Source: an uncultured Mycobacterium sp.
GTDB taxonomy: Bacteria > Actinomycetota > Actinomycetes > Mycobacteriales > Mycobacteriaceae
Direction of reading: 5' to 3'
Length of the DNA: 64,000 nucleotides
Assembly: GCA_900078375.1 (NCBI GenBank)
Contig: FLQS01000007.1
Coordinates: forward strand, 62,001-126,000
Numbering within the stretch: the first letter of the stretch is position 1; each line of letters starts with the position of its first letter. Below, in pieces: positions 26,193 to 36,740 of this stretch. The translations under genes were made by a program, and so were the position numbers. The notes beneath the pieces are model-generated. The model saw only the letters and a list, made by a program, of their open reading frames with translations, did no database searches and was not told the DNA's origin.

Positions 26193-26924
26193 CTAGAGCG
26201 CATGGCCCTGCGCATACGCCGTCGCCCAGTCCCGGACGGTGCGGGCGTACTGGTCGGAATGGTTGTACGCGTGCAGCGCGTTCATCCAGCCGCGCGGTGA
26301 GGCCAGGTTCTTGCCGCGGAAGCACAGATACCCCGCCGCGGACAGGGCGGCGTCGTCGATGTTGTCGGGACTGATCGCGCCGTCGTTGTTGGCGTCGACT
26401 CCGTAGAGCCGCCAGGTTTCGGGAATGAATTGCATGGGCCCCATCGCCCGGGCGTAGACCGGTTCATCACCGTCCAGCGACTGCTCGCTGTCGATGATCT
26501 CCAGGTTGCCGTTGGTGCCGTCGAGATGCACCCCCCGGATCGGCGGGCTGACGTCGCCATTGGGCGCGATGACGGCGTCACGGTAGGTGCCGTGATGGCT
26601 CTCGACCATGCCGATCCCGGCCAGTGTCGTCCAGGCCAGATGACAATCCGGGTTCTCCACCTCGGCCACCCGCGCGGCGTAGGCGTAGGCCTCCAGCGCG
26701 GTTATCGGGATACCGAGCGCAGGCGCCCGTTGCGTTGCCCAGTCGTGGAGCTGGTCGGCCGGCCGGCCCTTGGCATGAGTGTCGACGGCGGGCACCGGAT
26801 CACCGGGCGGTGGCGGTACGCCGTCGGGAATTGGGGTGCCGAGCTGCCACGAGCAGCTCGAAGCCAGCAGCATGGCGGCCGCCGCAACGACGGCGACAAC
26901 CCGCAGCCAACGCGTTGACGACAC
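26193..26924 (-). CDS. lpqU: lipoprotein with lytic transglycosylase domain (LpqU)
   Basis: 243-residue secreted lipoprotein. The signal peptide ends in a lipobox LASSC with the lipidated cysteine at about residue 24. The mature part is an SLT-type muramidase: catalytic glutamate in TLAGIGMVESHHGTYRDAVI, then YARAMGPMQFIPETWRLYGV and WMNALHAYNHSDQYARTVRD. It should cleave peptidoglycan at the cell surface. GTG at 26924, preceded by GAGGAG, is preferred over a TTG at 26942. It lies 99 bp upstream of eno in the same direction, as in M. tuberculosis (Rv1022-Rv1023 as I recall). Confidence 0.9.
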   Translation of the reverse strand: MSSTRWLRVVAVVAAAAMLLASSCSWQLGTPIPDGVPPPPGDPVPAVDTHAKGRPADQLHDWATQRAPALGIPITALEAYAYAARVAEVENPDCHLAWTTLAGIGMVESHHGTYRDAVIAPNGDVSPPIRGVHLDGTNGNLEIIDSEQSLDGDEPVYARAMGPMQFIPETWRLYGVDANNDGAISPDNIDDAALSAAGYLCFRGKNLASPRGWMNALHAYNHSDQYARTVRDWATAYAQGHAL

Positions 26925-27030
26925 AGCACTCCTCGAACCCAATCAACCCTCTTATCGTCCCATGCATTCGGGGCCATTAGTCCCCACCGATGATGCCAAC
27001 AAGGCGATAACGTCGTTACCTCCTGTCTGT

Positions 27031-27070
27031 TAAGGTGAGCCCACCCTTGCTTTGGTAAGCCTTGCTTACC
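27031..27070. promoter_or_regulatory. iron-box-like operator region of efeUOB
   Basis: Two adjacent sites lie 32-71 bases before the efeU start. At 27031-27049, TAAGGTGAGCCCACCCTTG fits the 19-bp IdeR consensus (TTAGGTTAGGCTAACCTAA) at about 12 of 19 positions, more if W/S degeneracy is allowed. At 27054-27070, GGTAAGC and GCTTACC form a perfect 7-bp inverted repeat around CTT. IdeR is the Fe(II)-dependent repressor of mycobacterial iron uptake, so repression under iron sufficiency is expected. Whether IdeR binds both sites is inference. Confidence 0.6.
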
Positions 27071-27101
27071 TGTAATTATCCAGTTAGTTAGGACTCGTCG
27101 A

Positions 27102-28067
27102 ATGACTGACGTGGCGGACATCGCGACCGGTATCCACACAACGTTCAGCGCGGCCGCCCCCAACGTCACCGCCCAGCTCTTCGGAAGTGGGCTGATCGGC
27201 CTGCGGGAGGGCCTGGAAGCCGGGATCATCGTCATGGTCCTCGTCGCGTTCCTGGTGAAATCCGACCGCCGCGACGCCCTCAAATGGGTGTGGCTCGGCG
27301 TCGGCGCGGCGGTTCTGATGACGGTCGGCGTGTTCCTGACGATCCAGTACGGCGCCTACACGGTGACCGGCCTGGCCGCCGAGGCCATCGCCGGGGTGGC
27401 GTCGCTGGTGGCCGTCCTCATCGTCACCTCGATGGTGCTGTGGATGCGCAAGGCGTCCGCCGGCATGTCCGGTGAGCTGCGGGCCGGGATGTCGAAGGCA
27501 CTCGAGACCGGTGCGGTTGCCGTCTTCGCGCTGGCGTTCCTGGCCGTGGGCCGGGAGGGCGTCGAGACCGCGCTGTTCATGGTCGGGTTTGCCGAAGCCG
27601 AAACCGCCTGGCCGCTGCTCGGGTTGCTGATCGGCGTGCTGGCCGCCGCCGTGATCGCCTGTGGCATGTACGCCGGCGCCGTGCGGATCAACCTGGCCAA
27701 GTTCTTCAAATACACCGGCGCGTTCCTGATTCTGGTCGCCGCGGGCGTCCTGTCCTACGGCATCGGTGCGCTGCAGACCGTGGGCTGGCTGCCCGGCCTT
27801 GGCGCAAAGGCCTTCGACATCAGCGCGGGATTCAACTGGCCGGCCTGGTACGGCGAGATCATCCAGGGCGTCTTCAACATCACCCCGACCCCGACGGTGC
27901 TCCAGCTCACCTGCTGGCTGACCTACATCGTCATCGTGCTCGCCCTGTTCCTGCGGCCCACCCGCCCGGCGCCGAAGCCGCAGCCGGCCAGCGAAGTTTC
28001 CACCGAAGATCCCAGCGCCTCCGAAGATTCGGAGGCCGCCATCCTCTCCGAAAGGTCCCCTCAGTGA
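27102..28067 (+). CDS. efeU: EfeU iron permease (FTR1 family)
   Basis: Integral membrane permease of 321 residues with seven or so hydrophobic segments. The two diagnostic REGxE motifs are present: GLREGLEAGIIVMVLVAF near residue 33 and VGREGVETALFMVGF near 150. In EfeUOB systems EfeU imports ferrous iron delivered by EfeO and EfeB. The C-terminal 40 residues are a polar, acidic tail (STEDPSASEDSEAAIL). ATG at 27102. The efeO start overlaps the stop by four bases. Confidence 0.94.
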   Translation: MTDVADIATGIHTTFSAAAPNVTAQLFGSGLIGLREGLEAGIIVMVLVAFLVKSDRRDALKWVWLGVGAAVLMTVGVFLTIQYGAYTVTGLAAEAIAGVASLVAVLIVTSMVLWMRKASAGMSGELRAGMSKALETGAVAVFALAFLAVGREGVETALFMVGFAEAETAWPLLGLLIGVLAAAVIACGMYAGAVRINLAKFFKYTGAFLILVAAGVLSYGIGALQTVGWLPGLGAKAFDISAGFNWPAWYGEIIQGVFNITPTPTVLQLTCWLTYIVIVLALFLRPTRPAPKPQPASEVSTEDPSASEDSEAAILSERSPQ

Positions 28068-29230
28068 CGCTCACCCACGGCATCAAGACCGGTACTGCCG
28101 CTGCTGCGGCGATCCTGGCCGGAGTCTCCATGGCAGCCTGCACGGCCAAAGAGACCAAGTCCGCGGACTCGAGCACCAAGGCGGCCTCCGAGATCACGGT
28201 CAATGCCTCCGACACCGAGTGCAAGCTGTCGGGCACCCAGGCCAGCACCGGACCGAGCACCTTCGTCATCACCAACAACGGGACCAAGGTCACCGAGTTC
28301 TACGTGTACGGCGAGGGCGAGCGGGTGATGGGCGAGGTCGAGAACATCTCCCCTGGTCTGCAGCGCAAGCTGGTCGTACAGCTCGGCGAGCCGGGCAAGT
28401 ATCAGACCGCATGCAAGCCGGGCATGATCGGCGACGGCATTCGCGCCGACTTCACCGTGACCGGCAACGCCGTCGCGGTCGACGAGAAGGGTGAATTCAA
28501 GGAAGCCGCCGAGAGCTACAAGCGTTACGTCAACAGCCAGACCGACGCCCTGATCCCGGCCACCCAGCTGTTTGTCGACGCCATCAAGAAGGGTGACGTC
28601 GCGGCGGCCAAGGCGCAGTACCCGATCGCACGCACCTACTACGAGCGCGTCGAGCCGGTGGCCGAGTCGTTCCCCAACGACCTCGACCCACGCATCGACC
28701 TTCGTGAGGCTGACCTGGAGCCCGGCCAGAAGTGGACCGGCTTCCACGCGCTGGAGAAGCAGCTCTGGGTCACCGGCCTGCAGCCCGACGCCAACGTGCT
28801 GGCCGACCAGCTGCTGGCCGACGTCAAGGAGCTGAACGACGGCGTCAAGGCACCGGGCTGGACCATCGACTCCACCCGGATCGCCGGTGGCGCACAGGGT
28901 CTGCTCGACGAGATCGCGGCCAGCAAGATCAGCGGTGAAGAGGACATCTTCAGCCACACCGACCTGTGGGACTTCCAGGCCAACGTGGACGGTTCGCAGA
29001 CCGCGGTGGCATCGGTTCGCCCGATCCTCGACAGCCGCAACGCCGAGCTGGGCAAGCAGGTCGACAAGGGCTTCGCCGACGTCGAGGCGCTGCTGGCCAA
29101 GTACCGCAAGGGGGACGGGTTCGTGCTGTACGACACGGTGACCGAGCCGCAGCGCCAGGAACTCTCGCGCGCGATCGACGCGCTCGGTAAGAATGTGAGT
29201 CAGGTGCAGGGTGTCATCGCTCCCCAGTAA
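28064..29230 (+). CDS. efeO: EfeO periplasmic iron-binding lipoprotein
   Basis: 388 residues from GTG at 28064. The signal peptide ends in a lipobox with the lipid cysteine C26 (AGVSMAAC). An N-terminal cupredoxin-like domain (TECKLSGTQASTGPSTFVIT, PGKYQTACKPGMIGDG) precedes an imelysin/M75-type helical domain (HALEKQLWVTGLQPDAN is its HxxE-like part; EDIFSHTDLWDFQANVDGSQ). This is the canonical EfeO layout: it captures iron on the outside of the membrane for EfeU. Its end overlaps efeB by 20 bp. Confidence 0.93.
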   Translation: MTLTHGIKTGTAAAAAILAGVSMAACTAKETKSADSSTKAASEITVNASDTECKLSGTQASTGPSTFVITNNGTKVTEFYVYGEGERVMGEVENISPGLQRKLVVQLGEPGKYQTACKPGMIGDGIRADFTVTGNAVAVDEKGEFKEAAESYKRYVNSQTDALIPATQLFVDAIKKGDVAAAKAQYPIARTYYERVEPVAESFPNDLDPRIDLREADLEPGQKWTGFHALEKQLWVTGLQPDANVLADQLLADVKELNDGVKAPGWTIDSTRIAGGAQGLLDEIAASKISGEEDIFSHTDLWDFQANVDGSQTAVASVRPILDSRNAELGKQVDKGFADVEALLAKYRKGDGFVLYDTVTEPQRQELSRAIDALGKNVSQVQGVIAPQ

Positions 29231-30530
29231 CCCCGGCGAGACGCAGCTAGCCCAGCCGGCTCGGCCGGCCTCGCCCGGCCTGTCGCGACGCAAGCTGTTC
29301 GGAGCCGCCGGCGTGACCGCCGCGGTGGTCGGCGCGGCCGGCGCCGGGGCGCTGGCCGGGCGGGCGTCGGCGGCCGACGCGCACACCGGCGGGCTCGACA
29401 AGCCGGTGCCGTTCCGTGGTGAACACCAAGCCGGGATCGTCACCCCGGCCCAGGACCGGATGCACTTCGCCACGTTCGACGTCACGACCGACTCCAGGGC
29501 CGACGTCATCGCCATGCTCAAGGAGTGGACGGGCATGGCCGAGCGGATGACCGCCGGCGAAGAGGCCGTACGTGACGGCGCCATCGGGCTCAATCCCTAT
29601 GCGCCGCCCTCGGATACCGGTGAGGCGCTGGGCCTGCCGCCCTCACAGCTGACGCTGACCATCGGGTTCGGCCCGACGTTCTTCCTCAAGGACGGCAAGG
29701 ACCGCTTCGGCATCGCCGGCCTCAAGCCGCAGCTGCTGGAGAACCTGCCGAAGTTCCCCAACGAGACGATGGACCCGGCCCGCTGCGGCGGCGACATCGT
29801 CGTGCAGGCGTGCGCCAACGACCCGCAGGTGGCGGTGCACGCCATCCGCAACCTGGCCCGTGTCGGCTTCGGTACGGTGGCGGTGCGCTACTCCCAGCTC
29901 GGGTTCGGCCGCACCTCCTCCACCACCCGCGACCAGGCCACACCGCGAAACCTGTTCGGGTTCAAGGACGGAACCAACAACATCAAGGCCGATGAGACCG
30001 ACGCGCTGGCCCAGCAGGTGTGGGTGGAGAAGGGTGACGGACCGGACTGGATGACCGGCGGCAGCTACATGATCAGCCGGCGCATCCGGATGCGCATCGA
30101 GTCATGGGACCGCACAACGCTTCTCGAGCAGGAGCGGGTGATCGGCCGGCAGAAGGGCAGCGGCGCACCCAACGGGCTGACCCAGGAGTTCGAGGAACTC
30201 AACCTCGACATCGTCGACAACAAGGACACCCCGCTGATCGACGTTGACGCCCACGTGCGGCTGGCGTCGCATCAGCATCTGAACGGCATCCGGATCCTGC
30301 GTCGCGGCTACAACTTCACCGATGGCTCCGACGGGTTCGGGCACCTGGACGCCGGGTTGTTCTTCATCGCGTTCGTGCGTAACCCGGTGACGCAGTTCAT
30401 CCCGATGCAGATGGAGTTGGCCCGCCGCGATGCGCTCAACGAGTACATCACCCACAACGGCAGCGCGATCTTCGCCATCCCGCCGGGGCTGCGGGACAGC
30501 GACTACTGGGGTTCGACGCTGCTCGGCTGA
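29211..30530 (+). CDS. efeB: EfeB Dyp-type heme peroxidase, Tat-exported
   Basis: 439 residues. A twin-arginine signal (LSRRKLFGAAG then AGALAGRASA) sends the folded heme enzyme across the membrane. The Dyp motif GFKDGTNN with its catalytic aspartate and the late RRGYNFTDGSDGFGHLDAGL block are clear. In EfeUOB the peroxidase is proposed to oxidise ferrous iron or act on heme. GTG at 29211 inside efeO gives a 20-bp overlap and likely coupling. Its last 28 bases overlap the convergent mazG end. Confidence 0.94.
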   Translation: MSSLPSNPGETQLAQPARPASPGLSRRKLFGAAGVTAAVVGAAGAGALAGRASAADAHTGGLDKPVPFRGEHQAGIVTPAQDRMHFATFDVTTDSRADVIAMLKEWTGMAERMTAGEEAVRDGAIGLNPYAPPSDTGEALGLPPSQLTLTIGFGPTFFLKDGKDRFGIAGLKPQLLENLPKFPNETMDPARCGGDIVVQACANDPQVAVHAIRNLARVGFGTVAVRYSQLGFGRTSSTTRDQATPRNLFGFKDGTNNIKADETDALAQQVWVEKGDGPDWMTGGSYMISRRIRMRIESWDRTTLLEQERVIGRQKGSGAPNGLTQEFEELNLDIVDNKDTPLIDVDAHVRLASHQHLNGIRILRRGYNFTDGSDGFGHLDAGLFFIAFVRNPVTQFIPMQMELARRDALNEYITHNGSAIFAIPPGLRDSDYWGSTLLG

Positions 30531-31672
30531 TCGGCCACTGCCGTGTCGAGATCGTCGAGATCGTCCGGCTCGGCCAGGTCGACATCTTCGACCGCGAGTT
30601 CGGGCACCTCGAATTCCTCGTCGCCGGAGTCGATGAGCACCGTCTCGACCTCGTCCAGCAGATCGTCATCACCGGAGACCACCTCGGGCACCAACGGCTC
30701 GTCCAGCGGCTCGCCGACCGGCGCCGGCCAATGCCGGCGCCACTCGTCGGCACTGACCGCACCCAAGGGCGCGGCGACATCGAGCTGGCTCGGCACATCG
30801 GCGTCGCGGCGGTTCGCCGCGATCGCGCGTTCGACGGCGCGCACGGTGTCCATGAATTCCAGAACCTCGGTGCGAAGCTCGTTTTCGGCATCTTTCTCGG
30901 CCGCCACCGTGACCGTCACGATCGACGCCGGGATGAACCGGGCCGGCAGTCCCGCGACCAGGACCCGGGCAATCACCTTCTGCGCCAACGCCAGCGCCGG
31001 TTGACCGGTCGGCACGTCGTCGACGCAGGAAAGGCGGCTGCCGTCGCCCACCTTTTCAGCAGCCTTGCGTTCCTCCCACTGGGCCAGCTGGTCTTCCAGT
31101 GAGATCGATTCGCCGGCCAGCACCGCAGGCACCCGATTGCCGAGCTTGCGCACCAGCGCATCGGCGACATCGTCGATGGTGAACGCATGCCGTGTTGCTT
31201 CTTCGGCGATCCGGGCGTGAAAAAGCACCTGCAGCAACACATCTCCGAGTTCGTCACGCAGCTCGTTGAGATTGCCGCCGCGCACCGCGTCGAAGAGCTC
31301 GTAGGTCTCCTCCAGGAGATAGCGCCGCAGCGAGTCGTGCGTCTGTTCGCTCTCCCACGGCCCAGTGGTGCGCAGCTTGTCCATGATCGCCACCGCGTCG
31401 ACCAGCCGTTCACCGGGTTGCGGATCCGGCACGGCGATCAGTCGCTCGCCTGCGGCCAGCCGGGCCCGCACCGCGGGATGCTGCCGATCGGAGGAGAGGA
31501 GGACCGGCGCTGGACTTTCAGGTCCCCCGGTGAACATGGCCCGCGCCGACGGCAGCGACCACGGCACCTTGACCGGCATTTCCTCGGTGTACTGCACGTC
31601 GCCGCTGAGTAATTCGACGGCCTCCACGGGCACCAGCGAGGGACGGCGCGGATCGACCAGGATGACGGTCAC
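30503..31672 (-). CDS. mazG: MazG nucleoside triphosphate pyrophosphohydrolase, acidic tail
   Basis: House-cleaning NTP pyrophosphatase that removes damaged nucleotides. The catalytic MazG block is visible: [20 protein letters not shown], then [20 protein letters not shown], with the EExxE and ExxD metal ligands. At 389 residues it is longer than the M. tuberculosis protein I remember (about 325). The extra part is a very acidic C-terminal tail of about 60 residues ([20 protein letters not shown]). GTG at 31672 overlaps the mfd stop by four bases, so it is coupled to the repair gene. Its 3' end overlaps efeB. Confidence 0.9.
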   Translation of the reverse strand: MTVILVDPRRPSLVPVEAVELLSGDVQYTEEMPVKVPWSLPSARAMFTGGPESPAPVLLSSDRQHPAVRARLAAGERLIAVPDPQPGERLVDAVAIMDKLRTTGPWESEQTHDSLRRYLLEETYELFDAVRGGNLNELRDELGDVLLQVLFHARIAEEATRHAFTIDDVADALVRKLGNRVPAVLAGESISLEDQLAQWEERKAAEKVGDGSRLSCVDDVPTGQPALALAQKVIARVLVAGLPARFIPASIVTVTVAAEKDAENELRTEVLEFMDTVRAVERAIAANRRDADVPSQLDVAAPLGAVSADEWRRHWPAPVGEPLDEPLVPEVVSGDDDLLDEVETVLIDSGDEEFEVPELAVEDVDLAEPDDLDDLDTAVADQPSSVEPQ

Positions 31673-34600
31673 CGCGGATCTCCCTTCTGTGCGCCGGCCG
31701 GTGTGAAGGTCGTTATATCAAGCTCGCCCTGCGGTTGTCCGTCAAGTGCCAGAAGCAGGTCGGCGACCATCTGCACGAGTTGCAGGTCACGGATGCGCGG
31801 TGCGCCGACCCCGCTGCCCGACCGTGGGATCGGCACCTGCACCGTCGAGGTCGTCGCCCGGTAGCCGGCACCGGGATACACCCGCTTGAGGCGCAGCTGA
31901 GCGGAGTCGGGCAGCGTCAGCGGTGACACGCGAAGCGTTGTGGCAGAACCACTTCCGGTGGCGGACACTTCGGTCACGCCGTAACCGCGGCACAGCAGGC
32001 GCAGGCGTGCCACCGCCAGCAGCCGCTGTGCGGGCTCGGGCAGCGGCCCGTAGCGGTCGGTCAGCTCCTCGACGACCGAGACGATGCCCGCGTCATCGGT
32101 CGCGCCGGCCAGCCGGCGATAGGCCTCCAGCCGCAGCCGGTCACTGGCGATGTAGTCCGGCGGCAGGTGGGCATCGACCGGCAGATCGATGCGCACATCC
32201 TTGGGTTCCTCGGCGCTGGTCACCGTTTTGCCGTCGGCGGCGGCCCGATACGCTTCGACCGCCTCGCCCACCAGCCGGACATACAGGTCGAATCCGACGC
32301 CGGCGACGTGACCGGACTGCTCCACGCCGAGCACGTTGCCGGCGCCGCGAATCTCCAAGTCCTTCAACGCCACTGCCATGCCCGCGCCGAGCTCGTTGTT
32401 CTGCGCGATGGTGGCCAGCCGGTCGTAGGCGGTCTCGGTGAGCGGCATCTCCTTCGGGTACAGGAAGTAGGCATAGCCGCGCTCGCGGCTACGACCCACC
32501 CGCCCGCGCAGCTGGTGCAGCTGGGACAGGCCGAACATGTCGGCACGTTCGACGATCAGCGTGTTGGCGTTCGAGATGTCCAGTCCGGTCTCGACGATCG
32601 TGGTGCAGACGAGGATGTCGTACTCGCGGTTCCAGAACCCTTCGACGGTGCGCTCCAACAACTCTTCCGGCATCTGGCCGTGCGCGACCACCACCCGCGC
32701 CTCGGGCACCAGCTGCCGGATCCGGGCGGCCGCGGCGTCAATGCTGCTGACCCGGTTGTGGATGTAGAAGACCTGCCCGTCCCGCAACAGTTCACGCCGC
32801 AGCGCGGCAGCGACCTGCTTGTCGTCGTGTGCGCCGACATAGGTCAGCACCGGGTAGCGCTCCTCGGGCGGGGTGAGGATCGTCGACATCTCCCGGATGC
32901 CGGCCAGGCTCATCTCCAGGGTCCGCGGGATCGGGGTGGCGCTCATGGTCAGCACGTCGACGTGGGTGCGCAGGCTCTTGATGTGTTCCTTGTGCTCGAC
33001 ACCGAAGCGCTGTTCCTCGTCGACGACCACCAGTCCGAGGTCTTTCCAGCGCACCGCGGTCTGCAGCAGTCGGTGCGTGCCGATCACAATGTCGACGCTG
33101 CCGTCGGCCATCCCGTCCAGCACCGCCCGCGACTCGGTGGTATCGGTGAACCGCGACAGGCCTTTCACGGTCACCGGGAAGCCGGCCATCCGCGCGGTGA
33201 ACGTCTGCAGGTGCTGATCGGCCAGCAGCGTAGTGGGCACCAGCACCGCAACCTGCTTGCCGTCCTGAACGGCCTTGAACGCCGCCCGCACCGCGATCTC
33301 GGTCTTGCCGTAGCCGACGTCACCGCAGATGACCCGGTCCATCGGAACCGGCTTTTCCATATCGTTCTTGACCTCGTGGATGGCGGTCAGCTGGTCGACG
33401 GTCTCGGTGAACCCGAACGCGTCCTCCATCTCGGCCTGCCACGGGGTGTCCGGTCCGAAGGCGTGCCCCGGGGCAGCCTGACGCTTGGCGTAGAGGGACA
33501 CCAGTTCGCTGGCGATCTCCCGAACTGCCTTGCGCGCCTTGGTTTTTGTGTTAGTCCAGTCGCTGCCACCGAGCCGGCTCAGGCCGGGCTCCTGGCCGCC
33601 GATGTAGCGGGACAGCTGGTCGAGGGAGTCCATCGGCACGAAGAGCTTGTCGGCTCCTTGACCCCGCTTGCTGGAGCCGTACTCCAGCACCAGGTATTCG
33701 CGCCGCGCACCGCCGACGGTGCGCTCGACCATCTCGATGAACCGCCCGATCCCATGCTGGTCGTGCACGACCAGGTCGCCGGCGGTCAGTGCCAGTGGAT
33801 CAACGGTGTTGCGGCGCTTGGCGGCCAGCCGCTTGCCTTCGGGGGCGGTGGCCCGGTTGCCGGTCAGGTCCGTCTCGGTGATGACCACGAGATTGGCGCC
33901 CGGCACGATGATGCCGTCGTGCAGCGGGCCCCTGAGCACGCCCACCACCCCGAGTTTGGGGGCCTGGCCGGGTTCGAGCATGGCCGCCGGTGTGTCGCGC
34001 TCGCCGAGCTGTTCGACGACCCGGTGGGCGGTGCCGGTGCCGGGTGCGACAACCGCGGCATATCCCCCCGTCAGTACGTGCGCTCGCAGCATCGCGAAGA
34101 TCTCGTCGACGGTGCTCTGCTGCCCGCGCGCCGACGGGGCGGTCCGTACGTCCAGTTCGACGGCACTCTCGGCGGCGAGCTGGCTCAATGTCCACCACGG
34201 GCGGTTGCTCGCCCGGGCCGCGTCGCGCACGTCGTCGAGTTCGCGGAAGCCGGACCCCCCGAGCTGCTCGACGTCAATCGGGGCGTCCCCGCCGATCGCG
34301 GCGACCGACCACGACGCTTCGAGGAACTCGCGGCCGGTCTTGATCAGGTCGTGCGCGCGGGTGCGCACCTTCTCCGGGTCGCACACCAATACGGGTGTGT
34401 CGGCGGGCAGGTGATCGATGAGCAGGGCGAGTTCGTCGGGTCGCAATACCGGCTGCAGTGCCTCCATCCCGTCGACGGGGATGCCTTCGGCGATCTTGAC
34501 CAGCATTTCCCCGACGCTGCCGGTGATGTGGTTGTCGTCCGGCGGGCGCGTCTCGATGAGCGTGGTGGCGCGGGCCCGCACCTCGTCGGTGAGCAGCAGC

Positions 34601-35331
34601 TCACGGCACGGCACGGCGACCACGGTGGCGACGTCGATCTCCGGGATCGAGCGTTGGTCGGCGACCGCGAACATCCGCATCTCGCTGACCTCGTCACCCC
34701 AGAACTCCACCCGGACGGGGTGCTCGGCGGTCGGCGGGAAGACGTCGAGGATGCCGCCGCGGACGGCGAACTCGCCGCGCTTGCCGACCATGTCGACACG
34801 GGTATAGGCCAGCTCGACCAGCCGGGTCACCAATTGCTCGAAGTCGAACTCCGCGCCGACCTGCAGTGTCACCGGCTCGATGTCGGCCAGATCGGGGGCC
34901 ATCGGCTGCAGCAACGAGCGCGCGGTCGTCACCACCACACGCAGCGGCGGCCCCAGCCGGGGGTCGTCGGGGTGAGCCAGCCGGTACAGCACCATCAGGC
35001 GCGCGCCCACGGTGTCCACGCCGGGAGACAGCCGCTCGTGCGGCAGCGTCTCCCAGGACGGGAACATCACCGCCGAGTCGCCGAAGACGCCGCGCAGTTC
35101 GGCGGTCAGATCGTCGGCCTCGCGTCCGGTTGCGGTCACCACGAGCAGCGGGCCGCCGCGGGCCAGCGCGCACGCGGCATACAGCTGGGCGCTGGCCGGT
35201 CCGACCAGAGTGAGTTCTTCGGGACGTTCGGCGGCGCGCTGGGTGAGTTCGACGAAAGCCGGTGCGGTGAGCGCCAAATCGACCAGCCCGGCTATCGGGG
35301 TCTGGACATACTGGTGCCCCGGTGCGGTCAT
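31669..35331 (-). CDS. mfd: transcription-repair coupling factor Mfd
   Basis: Removes RNA polymerase stalled at lesions and recruits UvrA. The 1220 residues comprise a UvrB-like N-terminal part, the polymerase-interacting domain ([20 protein letters not shown]), and the RecG-like translocase with Walker [25 protein letters not shown] box [30 protein letters not shown] and [20 protein letters not shown], then the C-terminal TRCF domain. Length is normal and no frame breaks are seen. ATG at 35331. The long open frames on its opposite strand are GC-driven shadows. Confidence 0.98.
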   Translation of the reverse strand: MTAPGHQYVQTPIAGLVDLALTAPAFVELTQRAAERPEELTLVGPASAQLYAACALARGGPLLVVTATGREADDLTAELRGVFGDSAVMFPSWETLPHERLSPGVDTVGARLMVLYRLAHPDDPRLGPPLRVVVTTARSLLQPMAPDLADIEPVTLQVGAEFDFEQLVTRLVELAYTRVDMVGKRGEFAVRGGILDVFPPTAEHPVRVEFWGDEVSEMRMFAVADQRSIPEIDVATVVAVPCRELLLTDEVRARATTLIETRPPDDNHITGSVGEMLVKIAEGIPVDGMEALQPVLRPDELALLIDHLPADTPVLVCDPEKVRTRAHDLIKTGREFLEASWSVAAIGGDAPIDVEQLGGSGFRELDDVRDAARASNRPWWTLSQLAAESAVELDVRTAPSARGQQSTVDEIFAMLRAHVLTGGYAAVVAPGTGTAHRVVEQLGERDTPAAMLEPGQAPKLGVVGVLRGPLHDGIIVPGANLVVITETDLTGNRATAPEGKRLAAKRRNTVDPLALTAGDLVVHDQHGIGRFIEMVERTVGGARREYLVLEYGSSKRGQGADKLFVPMDSLDQLSRYIGGQEPGLSRLGGSDWTNTKTKARKAVREIASELVSLYAKRQAAPGHAFGPDTPWQAEMEDAFGFTETVDQLTAIHEVKNDMEKPVPMDRVICGDVGYGKTEIAVRAAFKAVQDGKQVAVLVPTTLLADQHLQTFTARMAGFPVTVKGLSRFTDTTESRAVLDGMADGSVDIVIGTHRLLQTAVRWKDLGLVVVDEEQRFGVEHKEHIKSLRTHVDVLTMSATPIPRTLEMSLAGIREMSTILTPPEERYPVLTYVGAHDDKQVAAALRRELLRDGQVFYIHNRVSSIDAAAARIRQLVPEARVVVAHGQMPEELLERTVEGFWNREYDILVCTTIVETGLDISNANTLIVERADMFGLSQLHQLRGRVGRSRERGYAYFLYPKEMPLTETAYDRLATIAQNNELGAGMAVALKDLEIRGAGNVLGVEQSGHVAGVGFDLYVRLVGEAVEAYRAAADGKTVTSAEEPKDVRIDLPVDAHLPPDYIASDRLRLEAYRRLAGATDDAGIVSVVEELTDRYGPLPEPAQRLLAVARLRLLCRGYGVTEVSATGSGSATTLRVSPLTLPDSAQLRLKRVYPGAGYRATTSTVQVPIPRSGSGVGAPRIRDLQLVQMVADLLLALDGQPQGELDITTFTPAGAQKGDPR

Positions 35332-35416
35332 GATCCCCCCATCCTAGGCAAGACCACCGAAGGCGTTGCGGCGGGCCGCGATTCGCCCGTCCGCTGTGAC
35401 GCAGGTCGCGTCGGGT

Positions 35417-35944
35417 CTAGTCGCCGCTCGCCGCCTTGAGGGCGGCGACCTTGAAGCCTGGGTCGGGAATGCCCTCGGGAAACCGCTGCAGCGCCGCCAC
35501 CGCAAGGTCGGCCAGACGTTGCAGCGCCTCGACGACGCCTCCGTCCGGCTGACCCGGCCGTGCCCAATACACGCCGATGGCACCCACCGGATCGGGCCCG
35601 AGCATCGGCACCATGACCAGACTGCGCACGAAGGTCGGCCGGTAGGCCTCCTGCGGGATCCGATCGTCGCGGCGGGTGTCGGCGATCGTCACCGCGGTGC
35701 GATGGATCATCGCCCAGCCGCTGATGCAGTCCGAGACGGGGAATCGCTGCCCCTTCCACAGCGGACTCATCGAGTCTTCGTCCGCGTAGTAACACATATC
35801 GCGGTCCAGCAGTACGAAGGTTGCGCCGTGCGCATCGGCAAGCCGGCGCGCCGCCGCCTTGACCACCTGCTGGACATCCTCGAGCCGCTCGGCTGCGCTC
35901 AGCCGAGCCCCGATCCGGTCGATAACCTCCGCATTGCCGACCAC
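35417..35944 (-). CDS. GAF-domain protein
   Basis: 175-residue protein consisting of one GAF domain: DVQQVVKAAARRLADAHGAT, FVLLDRDMCYYADEDSMSPL, SDCISGWAMIHRTAVTIADT, FVRSLVMVPMLGPDPVGAIG. No output domain follows, so it is a lone sensor or adaptor; the ligand is unknown. GTG at 35944 is favoured because GGAAGGGA lies just upstream; an ATG at 36025 would add 27 residues that look less conserved and overlap the TetR gene. It sits between mfd (85 bp) and the TetR gene, all leftward. Confidence 0.8.
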   Translation of the reverse strand: MVGNAEVIDRIGARLSAAERLEDVQQVVKAAARRLADAHGATFVLLDRDMCYYADEDSMSPLWKGQRFPVSDCISGWAMIHRTAVTIADTRRDDRIPQEAYRPTFVRSLVMVPMLGPDPVGAIGVYWARPGQPDGGVVEALQRLADLAVAALQRFPEGIPDPGFKVAALKAASGD

Positions 35945-36017
35945 GGCGTCGTCCCTTCCGGTCAGCCCCCGACAGTTTGCGTGCGACGTTTGGCGTCCAT
36001 GATCGCAGCCGGGGCTG

Positions 36018-36653
36018 CTATTCACCCTCCAACTGCGGATCCGCTTCCAGATGGGTCAGCCCGTTCCACATCAGGTTCACCAGATGGGCGGCGACCATTT
36101 CCTTCTTCGGCTCTCGGGTGTCGAGCCACCATTGCGCGGTCATCGAGACCGAGCCGACCAGGGCTTGGGCGTAGAGCGGGGCCAATCCGGGGTCGAGGCC
36201 GCGGCGGGCGAAATCGCCGGCCAGAATCGAGGACACCTGAGAGACCGCATCGTTGAGCAGGCTGGAGTAGGTGCCGGTGCTGATCGCTGCGGGCGAGTCG
36301 CGAATCAGGATGCGGAAGCCGTCGGTGCGCTCCTCGACGTAGGTCAGCAGGGCCAGTGCCACCCGCTCGACCCGTACCCGGGAGCGGTTGTTGGTCAGCG
36401 ACGACGTGATGCCGTCGAGCAGGGCCGACATCTCGCGGTCGACGACCACCGCGTACAGACCCTCTTTACCGCCGAAATGCTCGTAGACGACCGGCTTGGA
36501 CACGTTGGCACGCTGAGCGATCTCCTCGATCGACGTGCCCTCGTAGCCGCGTTCGGCGAACAGCGTGCGGGCCACGTCGATCAGTTGGCGGCGACGTTCG
36601 GTACCTGTCATCCGGGCGCGCGGTGCCTTCGGCTCCTTCTCCGGTGCTGCCAC
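36018..36653 (-). CDS. TetR-family transcriptional regulator
   Basis: 211-residue repressor-type protein. The N-terminal helix-turn-helix is RRQLIDVARTLFAERGYEGT, SIEEIAQRANVSKPVVYEHF, GGKEGLYAVVVDREMSALLD. The C-terminal part is the helical ligand domain with TAQWWLDTREPKKEMVAAHL. The homologue at this place in M. tuberculosis is Rv1019, as I recall, next to mfd and glmU. GTG at 36653. Target genes are not evident; self-control is usual for the family. The upstream 88 bp to the tRNA contain its promoter. Confidence 0.9.
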   Translation of the reverse strand: MAAPEKEPKAPRARMTGTERRRQLIDVARTLFAERGYEGTSIEEIAQRANVSKPVVYEHFGGKEGLYAVVVDREMSALLDGITSSLTNNRSRVRVERVALALLTYVEERTDGFRILIRDSPAAISTGTYSSLLNDAVSQVSSILAGDFARRGLDPGLAPLYAQALVGSVSMTAQWWLDTREPKKEMVAAHLVNLMWNGLTHLEADPQLEGE

Positions 36654-36740
36654 TGTGGAACCTTCCCGGGTCGCTGCGCTCCTGCCCTCCGAGGGAGCCT
36701 AGCGGTTTGCACTAGAGTCTCAGGCGGACATTTCAGCCAG

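Noticed and set aside
32167..35439. 1090-codon rightward frame opposite mfd
   Set aside because: It is antisense to a well-conserved mfd, reads as low-complexity Gly/Arg/Asp/Leu repetition, and such frames are expected opposite GC-rich coding DNA.
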